A DNA stretch of 64,000 nt from Oleiagrimonas sp963821885 (GCA_963821885.1 CAWGFN010000003.1:495928-559927), one strand, 5' to 3'; shown: positions 38,997 through 48,589, counted from the first letter of the stretch. The notes: a model not told the origin generated them from the letters alone. Program-made: numbers and translations.

Positions 38997-39818
38997 TCAC
39001 AGGCCCAGCAGCAGCTTGGCGATGACGAATACCGGCAGTGCCGCGAACACGCTGTCCAGGCGGTCCAGCAGGCCGCCGTGCCCCGGGAACAGGGTGCCTG
39101 AATCCTTCAGCGCGGCCTGGCGCTTCATCAGGCTCTCGATCAGGTCGCCGAGGATCGAGGCGCACACCGTCACCAGGCCCAGAAGCAGCAAACGCGCCAG
39201 CTGGTGGCCCTGATGCATGCCAAGCAGCCAGCCGCCGAGCATGCAGATCGCGGCGCCCAGCACCAGCGCGCCGTAGGCGCCGGCCCGGGTCTTGCCCGGA
39301 CTGATGCTGGGGGCCAGCTTGCGGTGGCCGAACAGGCGGCCGCTGAAATAGGCGCCGGTGTCGGCGGCCCAGACCACCAGCACCGCCAGCAGCACCCACC
39401 AGGGGCCACGCTGCTCGCCATGCAGGGCCACCAGGGCCAGCCAGGCCGGGACGAACACCAGCAGGCCGAATATCAGCTTCAGGCGCCGGTTCTCCGGCGT
39501 GGGCGAGGCGGCAAAGCTGTGCCGCCGCAGCCAGAACAGGCTGGCCAGCCACCACAGCACGCCGACGCCGATGCCCAGCGTCCAGGTCCAGGCACGCGGA
39601 TGCAGCCAGGCCATCAGTCCGAACAACGCCAGCATCAGCGCCAGCCAGGCCAGGCGTGCCGCGCCATCGCGCACGCCGCACAGGCGCGTCCATTCCCACT
39701 GCGCGGCCAGGAACACGGCCGCGACGATGCCGCCGAACAGCCAGGTCGGCGGCAGCAGCATCACCGCCAGGGCGAGCGGAATCAGCAGCAGGGCGGTAAG
39801 AGTGCGCTGGAGTAGCAT
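38997..39818 (-). CDS. cdsA: Phosphatidate cytidylyltransferase
   Basis: CdsA forms CDP-diacylglycerol from CTP and phosphatidate, the branch point of phospholipid synthesis, in the inner membrane. The 273-residue protein has about eight membrane segments and the signature near the C-terminus: SLMKRQAALKDSGTLFPGHGG followed by LLDRLDS (CdsA consensus with K-D-x5-PGHGG-x-x-D-R-x-D). The ATG at 39818 gives the normal length; a longer frame to 39941 runs into uppS and looks unlike the family. A G-rich sequence and AGAGGA precede it. uppS ends 22 bases upstream. Confidence 0.96.
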   Translation of the reverse strand: MLLQRTLTALLLIPLALAVMLLPPTWLFGGIVAAVFLAAQWEWTRLCGVRDGAARLAWLALMLALFGLMAWLHPRAWTWTLGIGVGVLWWLASLFWLRRHSFAASPTPENRRLKLIFGLLVFVPAWLALVALHGEQRGPWWVLLAVLVVWAADTGAYFSGRLFGHRKLAPSISPGKTRAGAYGALVLGAAICMLGGWLLGMHQGHQLARLLLLGLVTVCASILGDLIESLMKRQAALKDSGTLFPGHGGLLDRLDSVFAALPVFVIAKLLLGL

Positions 39819-39840
39819 GCGGTGGGGGATTCCTCTTGGA

Positions 39841-40587
39841 TCAGGGCAGGACGGTGTCGCCCGAGACCTGGGCGCCGGTGAGGCCGAAGCGGCGCTGGCG
39901 CCCGGCGTAATCCTCGAACGCGGCATCCAGGCCGTCGGCATCGAGGTCTGGCCACAGCGTATCGGTGAAATACAGCTCCGTATAGGCCAGTTGCCAGAGC
40001 AGGAAGTTGCTGATGCGTCGCTCGCCGCCGGTGCGGATGAACAGGTCCGGCGGGGGCAGGTCGGCCAGGCACAGGTGGCGTTCGATCAGCGCCTCGTCGA
40101 TATCGGGCGCCGCCAGCTCGCCCCGCGCGGCCTGCGCGGCCAGCGCGCGGGTGGCCTGCGCGATGTCCCAGCGTCCGCCGTAGTTGACCGCGACGTTGAC
40201 GGTCATCGCGGCATTGGCCGCGGTGCGCGACTGGGCCTGCAGCATGCGCGCGCGCAGGGCGTCGTCGAAGCGTTCCAGCGCACCGATGAAGCGCAGGCGC
40301 ACGCCGTTGGCATGCAGCTCGTCGACTTCCTTGTCCAGCGCCCTCAGGAACAGCGTCATCAGCGCCGACACCTCGCTTTCGGGGCGCTGCCAGTTCTCGC
40401 TGGAGAAGGCGAACAGGGTGAGCGCGTCGATGCCCCGGCGCAGGCAGTGCTCGATGGTTCCGCGCACCGCCTTCTGCCCGGCGCGATGGCCGAGGCTGCG
40501 CGGTTGATGGCGTTGCTCGGCCCAGCGGCCGTTGCCGTCCATGATGATGGCGACGTGGCGCGGCAGGCTGGGGGCGTCGTGGCTCAT
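39841..40587 (-). CDS. uppS: Undecaprenyl diphosphate synthase
   Basis: UppS adds eight isoprene units in cis to farnesyl diphosphate and yields the C55 carrier for peptidoglycan and O-antigen. The 248-residue protein has the catalytic Asp17 in HVAIIMDGNGRWA, then HRAGQKAVRGTIEHC, LFAFSSENWQRPESEV and the C-terminal LFIRTGGERRISNFLLWQLAYTE, all diagnostic. It lies 24 bases after frr. Its substrate comes from IspA at 20485-21360. Confidence 0.98.
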   Translation of the reverse strand: MSHDAPSLPRHVAIIMDGNGRWAEQRHQPRSLGHRAGQKAVRGTIEHCLRRGIDALTLFAFSSENWQRPESEVSALMTLFLRALDKEVDELHANGVRLRFIGALERFDDALRARMLQAQSRTAANAAMTVNVAVNYGGRWDIAQATRALAAQAARGELAAPDIDEALIERHLCLADLPPPDLFIRTGGERRISNFLLWQLAYTELYFTDTLWPDLDADGLDAAFEDYAGRQRRFGLTGAQVSGDTVLP

Positions 40588-40611
40588 GGACGGCGGGGTG
40601 CTGCGATGGCG

Positions 40612-41169
40612 TCAGACCGCCATCAACTCCTCTTCCTTGGCCTGCGCCACGGCATCGACGTCCTTGACGAAGCGGTCGGTCAGGCGCTGGATGTCGTCCT
40701 CGGCGCGACGCTCGTCGTCCTCGCTGATTTCCTTGGCCTTGAGCAGCTCCTTGACCTGCTGCATGGCGTCGCGACGGATGTTGCGGATGGCGATCTTGGC
40801 ATTCTCGCCCTCGTGCGCCACGTGCTTGGCCAGCTCCTTGCGGCGTTCCTCGGTCAGCGGCGGCAGGTTCAGGCGGATCACCATGCCGGCGGTGGTCGGC
40901 GTGATGCCGATGTCGGAGGCCAGGATGGCCTTCTCGACCGGTCCCACCATGTCCTTTTCCCACGGCGTGATGGTCAGCGAGCGACCGTCGGTCACGGCAA
41001 CGCCGGCGACCTGGGTCAGCGGCATGTCCGAACCGTAATAGGACACCTTGATGCCCTCGACCAGGGCCACGCTGGCGCGGCCGGTGCGCAGGCGCTGCAG
41101 TTCATGCTTGAGCGCATCCACGCTCTTGCCCATGCGGTTCTGGGCATCGTTCTTGATGTCATCGATCAT
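40612..41169 (-). CDS. frr: Ribosome recycling factor
   Basis: RRF works with EF-G to split the post-termination ribosome. The 185 residues equal the E. coli length, and the sequence shows the blocks KHELQRLRTGRASVALVEGI, LTQVAGVAVTDGRSLTITPWEK, IRLNLPPLTEERRKELAK and the C-terminal RRAEDDIQRLTDRFVKDVDAV. GGAG precedes the ATG. A -10 box with an inverted repeat is found in the 103-base gap to pyrH. Confidence 0.98.
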   Translation of the reverse strand: MIDDIKNDAQNRMGKSVDALKHELQRLRTGRASVALVEGIKVSYYGSDMPLTQVAGVAVTDGRSLTITPWEKDMVGPVEKAILASDIGITPTTAGMVIRLNLPPLTEERRKELAKHVAHEGENAKIAIRNIRRDAMQQVKELLKAKEISEDDERRAEDDIQRLTDRFVKDVDAVAQAKEEELMAV

Positions 41170-41183
41170 GCAGGACTCCGGGT

Positions 41184-41205
41184 GCCGGACGATCCGGCGA
41201 GTATA
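41184..41205 (-). promoter_or_regulatory. -10 box with adjacent inverted repeat upstream of frr
   Basis: TATACT on the minus strand (41205 to 41200) is followed one base later by the perfect repeat GCCGGA-TCG-TCCGGC (41198 to 41184), which spans the expected transcript start near 41193. No -35 match at 17 bases. It would let frr and the genes after it be expressed apart from pyrH. Confidence 0.4.
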
Positions 41206-41272
41206 ACAGTGCGCCGGCCGCGGGCCGGGCGGGAAGGGTGGCGATGACGGGACCGCCGCGGTGCCGTCAGGC

Positions 41273-41992
41273 CTATTCGACCAGGGTGCCGATCGCCTCG
41301 CCGTTGAGAATCCGCGCCAGGTTGCCCGGACGGGTCTGGTCGTAGATGCGCAGCGGCATGCCGTGGTCGCGACACATGGCGATGGCGGTGGTATCCATCA
41401 CCGCCAGCTTGCGTTCGATGACGTCGTCATAGGTGAGGGTCTCGAAGCGCTTGGCATCGCTGTGCTTGTTCGGGTCGGCGCTGTAGACGCCGTCGACCTT
41501 GGTGGCCTTGAGCAGCAGGTCGGCGCCCAGCTCGATGGCACGCAGCGCGGCCGCCGAGTCGGTGGTGAAGAAGGGGTTGCCGGTGCCGGCCGCGAAGATC
41601 GCGATGCGGCCTTTCTCGATGTGGCGGACGGCGCGGCGCAGGATGAAGTCCTCGCACACGTCGTGGATGGGGATGGCGCTCATGACCCGGGCGTAGGCGC
41701 CACGCTTCTCCAGCGCGTCCTGCATGGCCAGGGCGTTGATCACGGTGGCCAGCATGCCCATGTGGTCGCCGGTGACGCGGTCCATGCCCGCTGCGGCCAG
41801 CCCCGCGCCGCGGAAGATGTTGCCGCCGCCGATGACCAGGCCCACCTGCACGCCCGAGGCCACGGCCTCGATGATCTCGTCCGCCAGTCGCCCGATCACC
41901 TTTGGATCGATGCCGTAATCCTCGTCGCCCATCAGGGCCTCGCCGGACAGCTTGAGCAGGATGCGGCGGAAGATCGGCGCGGATTCGGACAT
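41273..41992 (-). CDS. pyrH: Uridylate kinase
   Basis: PyrH phosphorylates UMP to UDP as a homohexamer of the amino-acid-kinase fold. The 239-residue protein has RRILLKLSGEALMG, GLVIGGGNIFRGAGLAAAGMDRVTGDHMGML and FAAGTGNPFFTTDSAAALRA, the UMP and ATP sites, and ends with the family RILNGEAIGTLV. It lies between tsf and frr as in most proteobacteria, but a terminator after tsf and a -10 box just before pyrH suggest a separate transcript. Confidence 0.98.
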   Translation of the reverse strand: MSESAPIFRRILLKLSGEALMGDEDYGIDPKVIGRLADEIIEAVASGVQVGLVIGGGNIFRGAGLAAAGMDRVTGDHMGMLATVINALAMQDALEKRGAYARVMSAIPIHDVCEDFILRRAVRHIEKGRIAIFAAGTGNPFFTTDSAAALRAIELGADLLLKATKVDGVYSADPNKHSDAKRFETLTYDDVIERKLAVMDTTAIAMCRDHGMPLRIYDQTRPGNLARILNGEAIGTLVE

Positions 41993-42007
41993 GGGGCATT
42001 CCAGCTG

Positions 42008-42030
42008 GCGGGCAAACGCCCGCGATTGTA
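42008..42030 (-). promoter_or_regulatory. -10 box with 5'-end hairpin upstream of pyrH
   Basis: TACAAT on the minus strand (42030 to 42025) is followed by the perfect repeat GCGGGC-GTTT-GCCCGC (42023 to 42008), placed at the expected start of the message. The pyrH ATG is at 41992. No strong -35 is seen. Confidence 0.42.
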
Positions 42031-42075
42031 GCGGATGCGCAGCCCGCGTGGCGCGCCGGAAGCGCTCTCGCGCGG

Positions 42076-42107
42076 AAAAAGAAAGGGCCGCGACTGGCGC
42101 GGCCCTT
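42076..42107 (-). terminator. Rho-independent terminator after tsf
   Basis: On the minus strand a ten-pair perfect stem (42107-42098 with 42092-42083, loop CCAGT) is followed by TTCTTTTT (42082 to 42076 and on). It begins 25 bases past the tsf stop and would end the rpsB-tsf message before pyrH. Confidence 0.93.
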
Positions 42108-42131
42108 CCGGGTACTGCTGTGAGGCGAGTC

Positions 42132-43004
<873 letters not shown>

Positions 43005-43064
43005 CGGATTTCCTCGATGTTCATGCGGGCCGGCACCCCGTGTGGAGCGCCGGCCGTGAATGGC

Positions 43065-44012
43065 TTACTCGCTGGCTTCGGCGTCGGCCTTGTCGGCCGC
43101 TTCGACCTTCTTCTCGGCCTTGGCCTCAGCCTTGTCCTCGGACTTGGCCTCAGCCTTGTCTTCGGCCTTGGCCTTGGGGGCAGCCTTGGTCGCGGCCTTC
43201 TTGGCGGCGGTCTTCTTGGCCGGAGCCTTCTTGGCCGGAGCCTTCTTCTTGTCGTCGGCCTTCATCACCGGGTTGCCCTCGGCGTCCAGCTCGACGAAAT
43301 CGTTGCTGTCGCCCTGGGCGGCGGCCGGCGCGGAAGCCTTGCCCTCGAGCACGGCGTCGGCGGCGGCACGGGTGTACAGCTGGATGGCGCGGATGGCGTC
43401 ATCGTTGCCGGGAATGGCGTAGTCGACCTTGGCCGGGTCGTAGTTGGTGTCGACCACCGCGACCACCGGGATGCCCAGCTTGCGGGCTTCCAGCACGGCG
43501 ATGTCCTCGTGGCCGATGTCGATCACGAACAGCGCGTCGGGCAGGCGGTTCATCTCCTTGATGCCGCCCAGCGACTTCTCCAGCTTGTCGCGCTCGCGTC
43601 GCAGCGACAGCACTTCGTGCTTGACCAGCTTCTCGAAGGTGCCGTCGGTCTCGGCCGCTTCCAGCTCCTTCAGGCGGGCCACGGACTGCTTGACCGTGCG
43701 GAAGTTGGTCAGCATGCCGCCCAGCCAGCGCTGCGCGACGAAAGGCATGCCGCAACGCTCGGCTTCGGCGGCGATGGACTCGCGCGCCGCGCGCTTGGTG
43801 CCGACGAACAGGATCGTGCCGCGCTTCTGCGCGACGCCGGAGACGAAGTTCATGGCGTCGTTGAAAAGCGGCAGCGTCTTCTCGAGGTTGACGATGTGGA
43901 TCTTGCCGCGCGCACCGAAGATGAACGGACCCATCTTCGGATTCCAGTAACGGGTCTGGTGACCGAAATGCACGCCAGCTTCCAGCATCTGGCGCATGGT
44001 GACTTGAGACAT
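43065..44012 (-). CDS. rpsB: Ribosomal protein S2 with long Lys/Ala/Glu-rich C-terminal tail
   Basis: S2 binds late to the 30S subunit and is needed for S1 docking. Residues 1-225 are a normal S2 (MRQMLEAGVHFGHQTRYWNPKM, ILFVGTKRAARE, FVAQRWLGGMLTNFRT, PDALFVIDIGHEDIAVLEA). Residues 226-315 form an extension not found in E. coli (241 residues): first a linker, then a basic histone-H1-like stretch (KKAPAKKAPAKKTAAKKAA, about 256-274) and a mixed-charge stretch with repeats of EDKAEAK and KAEKK. The ATG at 44012, preceded by GGGAG, gives the family start SQVTMRQ. Longer upstream reading is unlike S2. Confidence 0.97.
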   Translation of the reverse strand: MSQVTMRQMLEAGVHFGHQTRYWNPKMGPFIFGARGKIHIVNLEKTLPLFNDAMNFVSGVAQKRGTILFVGTKRAARESIAAEAERCGMPFVAQRWLGGMLTNFRTVKQSVARLKELEAAETDGTFEKLVKHEVLSLRRERDKLEKSLGGIKEMNRLPDALFVIDIGHEDIAVLEARKLGIPVVAVVDTNYDPAKVDYAIPGNDDAIRAIQLYTRAAADAVLEGKASAPAAAQGDSNDFVELDAEGNPVMKADDKKKAPAKKAPAKKTAAKKAATKAAPKAKAEDKAEAKSEDKAEAKAEKKVEAADKADAEASE

Positions 44013-44351
44013 GTTGTACTCCCGGGGTTGAACCTCCACGCATCCCCGCATTCGACCCCGGTGCTTGAAAAGCGCGCGGGGCACCCCGAAAACGGTGCCG
44101 ATACGTGTGTGGCGTTGGTATGCCGGCGCGAACCATTTCGCGTCCGGCCCGACGAGTGTGACGCTCAGGCGTTACAATCGTCTTGCGTATGGCGTTGCCG
44201 GGCCCGCATGGGCCTGATCGTGACGCCACAACCGGTCAATTGTAGCTGCATGCCGATCCCGGCCACAAGCACCCGCCGCGGATCGGCGGCACCATGCGCC
44301 GCATGCGGCCCCGTGGGGGCCGGGTGGCGCGCGAACCAAGGATTCAAGTGT
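44013..44351. promoter_or_regulatory. Divergent rpsB/map intergenic region with probable S2 leader
   Basis: These 339 bases hold no gene I can support. On the minus strand TACAAT (44244 to 44239) could be the rpsB -10, with TTGTGG 18 bases before it, which would leave a leader of about 220 bases. Within that leader GGCACC and GGTGCC (about 44097 to 44076) form a six-pair hairpin. In gammaproteobacteria S2 represses its own message through the rpsB leader (known for E. coli); this leader is a candidate but I cannot show the fold. On the plus strand TACAAT within GTTACAATCG (about 44174-44179) could serve map, with a leader of about 165 bases. Confidence 0.4.
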
Positions 44352-45116
44352 ATGCCCGTGGTAGCGAAAACCCCCGAAGAAATCGAGAAGATGCGCGAGG
44401 CCGGCCGGTTGGCCGCCGAGGTTCTGGCCCTGCTCAAGGAACACGTCAGGCCCGGCGTGACCACGGAAGATCTCGACCGCATCGCCTACGAGCACATCGT
44501 CAACGTGCAGAAGGCGGTGCCGGCCAACGTCGGCTACCGGGGCTTTCCGAAGACGCTGTGCACCTCGGTCAACCACGTCATCTGCCACGGCATTCCCAAT
44601 GCGGGCAAGGTGCTCAAGGACGGCGACATCGTCAATTGCGACGTCACCGTGATCAAGGACGGCTGGCACGGCGACACCAGCCGCATGTTCATCGCCGGCA
44701 CGCCCAGCGTGCGCGCCCAGCGGCTGGTCGACGTGACGTTCGAGGCCATGATGAAGGGCATCGAGGCGGTGCGCCCGGGCGCGACCCTGGGCGATGTCGG
44801 CCATGCCATCCAGAAGCATGCCGAGGCGGCGGGTTTTTCCGTGGTGCGCGAGTACTGCGGCCACGGCATCGGCAAGGTCTACCATGACGAGCCGCAGGTG
44901 CTGCATTACGGCAAGCCGGGCGCGGGCCTCAAGCTGGAGAAGGGCATGACCTTCACCGTCGAGCCGATGATCAATGCCGGCAAGGCCGCCACGCGTTCGC
45001 TGCCCGATGGCTGGACCGTGGTCACCAAGGACCATTCGCTGTCGGCGCAGTGGGAGCACACCATCGCGGTCACCGACGATGGGTTCGAGATCCTTACGCC
45101 CTGGCCGGACGCCTGA
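44352..45116 (+). CDS. map: Methionine aminopeptidase, type I
   Basis: Map removes the initiator methionine from new proteins. The 254-residue protein has all metal ligands in place: NCDVTVIKDGWHGDTSRMF (two Asp), EYCGHGIGKVYHDEP (His), FTVEPMI (Glu) and QWEHTIAVTDDGFEIL (Glu), plus the substrate-binding His in NHVICHGIPN. It lacks the N-terminal zinc-finger extension of eukaryotic forms, so it is type Ia. AAGGA lies ten bases before the ATG. The position divergent from rpsB and ahead of glnD is conserved. Confidence 0.97.
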   Translation: MPVVAKTPEEIEKMREAGRLAAEVLALLKEHVRPGVTTEDLDRIAYEHIVNVQKAVPANVGYRGFPKTLCTSVNHVICHGIPNAGKVLKDGDIVNCDVTVIKDGWHGDTSRMFIAGTPSVRAQRLVDVTFEAMMKGIEAVRPGATLGDVGHAIQKHAEAAGFSVVREYCGHGIGKVYHDEPQVLHYGKPGAGLKLEKGMTFTVEPMINAGKAATRSLPDGWTVVTKDHSLSAQWEHTIAVTDDGFEILTPWPDA

Positions 45117-45201
45117 TTCTCGTGTGACCGGCGGGCGAGCCGCTTGCGCGCGCCGTCCATTGCGCTTCCAATCATCAGCATCCCCCCGCCGAGCGACCCC
45201 C

Positions 45202-47883
45202 GTGCCCGACACCGCCCGCCGCCTGCTGCCCGCCCTGCCGCGCCTGCCACGCGCGGTGCCGCGCTCGGGCGTGTCCGAGGACGCGCGACGTGCCCTGCGC
45301 CAGCTGGTGGCCGATGGCTATCGGGCACTGGAGGCCTCGTTTGCCGGTGGCGCCGAGGCCGACGCGCTGGGGCGTCGTCGCGCGCAGGCCATCGAGCGAC
45401 TGCTGTCGCACGTGTGGACCGCTTTCCTCGGCGCGCCCGAGGGCATGGCGCTGTTCGCGGTGGGCGGATTCGGCCGCGGCCTGCTGTTCCCGCATTCGGA
45501 TGTCGACCTGCTGGTGCTGGTCACGCCCGAATCAGGGGCGCGCTGGGCGCCTGCGCTGGAGCGGTTCTTCGCCTGCCTTTGGGACATCGGCCTGAAACCG
45601 GGCAGCGCGGTGCGCGATGCCGCGCAATGCCGCGCGCTGGCCGCCGAGGACGTGAGCGTGTTCACCAGCCTCCTCGATGGCCGCATGCTGGCCGGCGACG
45701 CGGCCATGCAGGCGCCGTTCGCCGCCATTGTCGACGATCCCGACCTGTGGCCACCGCAGGCCTACATGGACGCCAAGCTGGCCGAGCAGGCCGAGCGCCA
45801 CGCGCGCCATGACGATACGGCGCACAATCTCGAACCCAACCTCAAGGATGGTCCGGGCGGGCTGCGCACGCTGGACCTGATGCGCTGGCTGGGCCGGCGC
45901 GTCGCCGGCGTCGGCGATTTCGACGCGATGGCGGCCGAAGGGCTGCTCGACCCGGCCGAGCGCGAGGCCCTGGCCGCCGCGGAGGCGACCCTGCAACGCT
46001 ACCGTTTCGCCCTGCACCTGGTGGCCGGGCGCGCCGAGGAGCGGCTGCTTTTCGACTACCAGCGGGCGCTGGCCTCGCGGCTGGGTTTCGAGGACGAGCA
46101 TGCCAAGAACCTCGGCGTGGAGCAGTTCATGCAGGGTTATTACCGCGCCGCCACCGTGATCGAGCGTCTCGGTGTGCAGTTGGGCGAGCGTTTCGAGGAG
46201 CTGCTCGAACCCGATGTCGAGCCCGAGCCGTTGAACGCCGACTATGTCCGCCTGGGCAAGCGCCTCCAGCCGCGCGAGGCGGACCTGTTCCTGCGCCGCC
46301 CGGCGGCGCTGGTCGAGGGCTTCGTGCTGCGCCTGGACCATCCCGAACTGGCCGGCTTCACGGCCGAGGCGATGCGTCGCATCCAGCAGGCCGTGGCCGA
46401 TCTCGGCGAGCGGATCGGCGAGGACCGGGCCGTGCTCGATGCCCTGCGGGCGCTGTTGCGCCGCGGCGCGCCGGCGGTCGAGGCGCTGTGGCGGATGAAC
46501 CGCTTCGGCCTGCTGGCGGCGATCCTGCCGGCCTTCGGAAGGGTGGTCGGGCGCATGCAGTACGACCTGTTCCACGTCTACACCGTGGACGAGCACACCA
46601 TGCGCGTGCTGCGCAACGTGGCGCGCTTCGCCGATCCCGGCGCGCGACGCGACTTTCCCATCGCCTGCGAGATCTGGGACAGCCTCGACCGCCCGGAGAT
46701 ACTGCTGCTGGCCGCGCTGTTCCACGACATCGCCAAGGGGCGCGGCGGCGACCACTCGGTGCTCGGCGAGGCCGACGCGCGCGCGTTCTGCCAGCGGCTG
46801 GGCCTGTCCGACGCCGACGGCGCCCTGGTGGCCTGGCTGGTGCGCTGGCATCTGCTGATGAGCACCACCGCGCAGCGCCAGGACATCACCGATCCGGACG
46901 TGGTGCATCGCTTCGCCACCGAGATCGGCGACTGGGAGCACCTGGACTACCTCTACCTGCTGACCATCGCCGACATCATCGGCACCAGCCCCAAGCTGTG
47001 GAATTCCTGGAAGGATCGCCTGCTGGCCGATCTGTACGTGGCCGCGCGCTATGCCCTGCGCTCGGACCTGGCGCTGCCGCTGCGTGCCGACGCCCGCGTG
47101 CGCGACTGCCGCGAACGGGCCCTGGCGCTGCTGCTCGACGAGGGTTTCGAGACCGACGCCGTGGTCCACGTGTGGGCGGACTTCCCGGACCTCAGTTTCC
47201 TGCGCCACCGGCCGGAACAGGTGGCCTGGCAGACCGCGGCCATCCTCAACGCCGGGGGGCAGCTGCCGCTGGTCGAGGTGCATCCGTTCTCGGTGCGCGG
47301 CTGCACCGAGGTGTTCGTCTACGACCGCGACCGCGACGGCCTGTTCGCCACGGTGACGGCGATGCTCGACCGCCTGCGTTTCTCGGTGGTGCAGGCGCGC
47401 GTGCTCGGCTCCAACACCGGCATGGCGCTGGACACCTTCCTGCTGCTGGAGTCGGACACCCAGGAGCCGGCCAGCCTGGAGCGCGCCGAGGAACTGCGCG
47501 AGCGCCTGACCCGCGCGCTGGCCCGGCCCAGCCGCGCGCAGCCGGCCAAGCGCGGCCTGTCGCGCCGCCAGCGCCATTTCCAGATGGCGCCGCGCATCGA
47601 GTTCACCGACGACGCCGGCGCCAACCGTACCCAGCTGGCGCTGGTCTGCAGCGATCGTCCGGGACTGCTGGCCGAGGTCGCGCAGGCCTTCGTCGAGACC
47701 GGGGTGCGCGTGCACGATGCGCGCATCGCCACCTTCGGCGAGCGGGTCGAGGATTTCTTCCAGCTCACCGATCGCGACAACGCGCACCTCGACGAGGCCA
47801 TGCGCGAGCAGCTGCGCCTGGCGCTGGATCGGCGTGTCGGACCACCAAGCCAGGGCAGCGAAGCGCGCCGTCGCGCTTTGTGA
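45202..47883 (+). CDS. glnD: Bifunctional uridylyltransferase/uridylyl-removing enzyme GlnD
   Basis: GlnD senses glutamine and adds or removes UMP on PII proteins, thereby steering nitrogen metabolism. The 893-residue protein has the nucleotidyltransferase motif GGFGRGLLFPHSDVDLLVL (about residues 90-108), a GlnD-specific helical region (EPNLKDGPGGLRTLDLMRWL), an HD domain with LAALFHDIAKGRGGDHS near 505-520, and two C-terminal ACT domains (EVFVYDRDRDGLFATVTAML and LVCSDRPGLLAEVAQAF). The GTG at 45202 gives a length equal to E. coli GlnD (890). Longer upstream reading is Arg- and Ser-rich and overlaps map. Confidence 0.96.
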   Translation: MPDTARRLLPALPRLPRAVPRSGVSEDARRALRQLVADGYRALEASFAGGAEADALGRRRAQAIERLLSHVWTAFLGAPEGMALFAVGGFGRGLLFPHSDVDLLVLVTPESGARWAPALERFFACLWDIGLKPGSAVRDAAQCRALAAEDVSVFTSLLDGRMLAGDAAMQAPFAAIVDDPDLWPPQAYMDAKLAEQAERHARHDDTAHNLEPNLKDGPGGLRTLDLMRWLGRRVAGVGDFDAMAAEGLLDPAEREALAAAEATLQRYRFALHLVAGRAEERLLFDYQRALASRLGFEDEHAKNLGVEQFMQGYYRAATVIERLGVQLGERFEELLEPDVEPEPLNADYVRLGKRLQPREADLFLRRPAALVEGFVLRLDHPELAGFTAEAMRRIQQAVADLGERIGEDRAVLDALRALLRRGAPAVEALWRMNRFGLLAAILPAFGRVVGRMQYDLFHVYTVDEHTMRVLRNVARFADPGARRDFPIACEIWDSLDRPEILLLAALFHDIAKGRGGDHSVLGEADARAFCQRLGLSDADGALVAWLVRWHLLMSTTAQRQDITDPDVVHRFATEIGDWEHLDYLYLLTIADIIGTSPKLWNSWKDRLLADLYVAARYALRSDLALPLRADARVRDCRERALALLLDEGFETDAVVHVWADFPDLSFLRHRPEQVAWQTAAILNAGGQLPLVEVHPFSVRGCTEVFVYDRDRDGLFATVTAMLDRLRFSVVQARVLGSNTGMALDTFLLLESDTQEPASLERAEELRERLTRALARPSRAQPAKRGLSRRQRHFQMAPRIEFTDDAGANRTQLALVCSDRPGLLAEVAQAFVETGVRVHDARIATFGERVEDFFQLTDRDNAHLDEAMREQLRLALDRRVGPPSQGSEARRRAL

Positions 47884-47940
47884 TTGTCGTGGCGTCGGCG
47901 TATGTTCGCCGGGGCCCATCCACCACCGAGGAAAGACGAG

Positions 47941-48549
47941 ATGATGATGTTCAGACAAGCGGCGCTGGCGGCGCTGGCTCTGACTGCCCTGTTCCTGCCG
48001 CTGCAGCCGGCGCTGGCCCACAAGGCGCCAGCCAAGGCCGCGACCGGGACCACCTGGGTGTATCCGGTCATCGCCAAGTTCGGCGGCGTGCATCCGCGCG
48101 CGGATGCGGACGTGCGTCCGGATCCGACCCAGAACTACAAGATCTTCGTCGACGTGGTGTCGACCAGCCATGACCCCTCGCGCATGTACGGCTCGCTGGA
48201 GCGCCTGGCACGGCTGGTCAACCTGATGGCCTATGCCGGGGTGCCGGCCGATCACGTGCACATCGTCGCGCTGCTGGATCGCGGCTCGGGCATGGCGGCG
48301 CTGACCGACAAGACCTACGTCGAGATGATGCAGCGTCACGGTGGCGACGATACGCTCAAGGCCAACCCCAACCTGCCGGTCCTGCACGCGCTGAAAAAGG
48401 CCGGCGTGAAGCTGATGGTCTGCAGCCAGGCCATGGCCGAGCTGGGCCTCAAGGACAGCGACATCGATCCGGACGTGACCATCACCCTGTCGGCGCTGAC
48501 CGACCCGGTGGTGTACGGGCACAAGGGCTATACCTTCATGCAGCTGTAA
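47941..48549 (+). CDS. Periplasmic DsrE-like protein
   Basis: This 202-residue protein has a signal peptide (residues 1-26, ALTALFLPLQPALA) and a DsrE/DsrF-like (YchN) fold: NYKIFVDVVSTSHDPSRMYGSLERLARLVNLMAYAGV, HVHIVALLDRGSGMAAL, and a final KKAGVKLMVCSQAMAELGL, in which the conserved Cys lies at about residue 160. The fold occurs in sulfur-carrier proteins, but secreted members have no settled role. Three consecutive ATG codons make the exact start unsure by up to two residues; GAGGAAAG precedes the first. It is inserted between glnD and dapD, and a strong hairpin follows. Confidence 0.83.
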   Translation: MMMFRQAALAALALTALFLPLQPALAHKAPAKAATGTTWVYPVIAKFGGVHPRADADVRPDPTQNYKIFVDVVSTSHDPSRMYGSLERLARLVNLMAYAGVPADHVHIVALLDRGSGMAALTDKTYVEMMQRHGGDDTLKANPNLPVLHALKKAGVKLMVCSQAMAELGLKDSDIDPDVTITLSALTDPVVYGHKGYTFMQL

Positions 48550-48561
48550 AGCGCAGCCCAC

Positions 48562-48589
48562 CCGGCCGGCGTCCCAGGGCGCCGGCCGG
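48562..48589 (+). terminator. GC-rich hairpin after the DsrE-like gene (no U-run)
   Basis: A ten-pair perfect stem, CCGGCCGGCG (48562-48571) with CGCCGGCCGG (48580-48589), begins 12 bases after the stop. The sequence after it has no run of T, so it may stop transcription only with help or protect the 3' end of the message. Confidence 0.5.

Noticed and set aside
43180..43290. Tandem DNA repeat in the rpsB tail region
   Set aside because: The repetition comes from Lys/Ala/Glu codons of the protein tail; unit length and sequence vary and no separate repeat family is seen.
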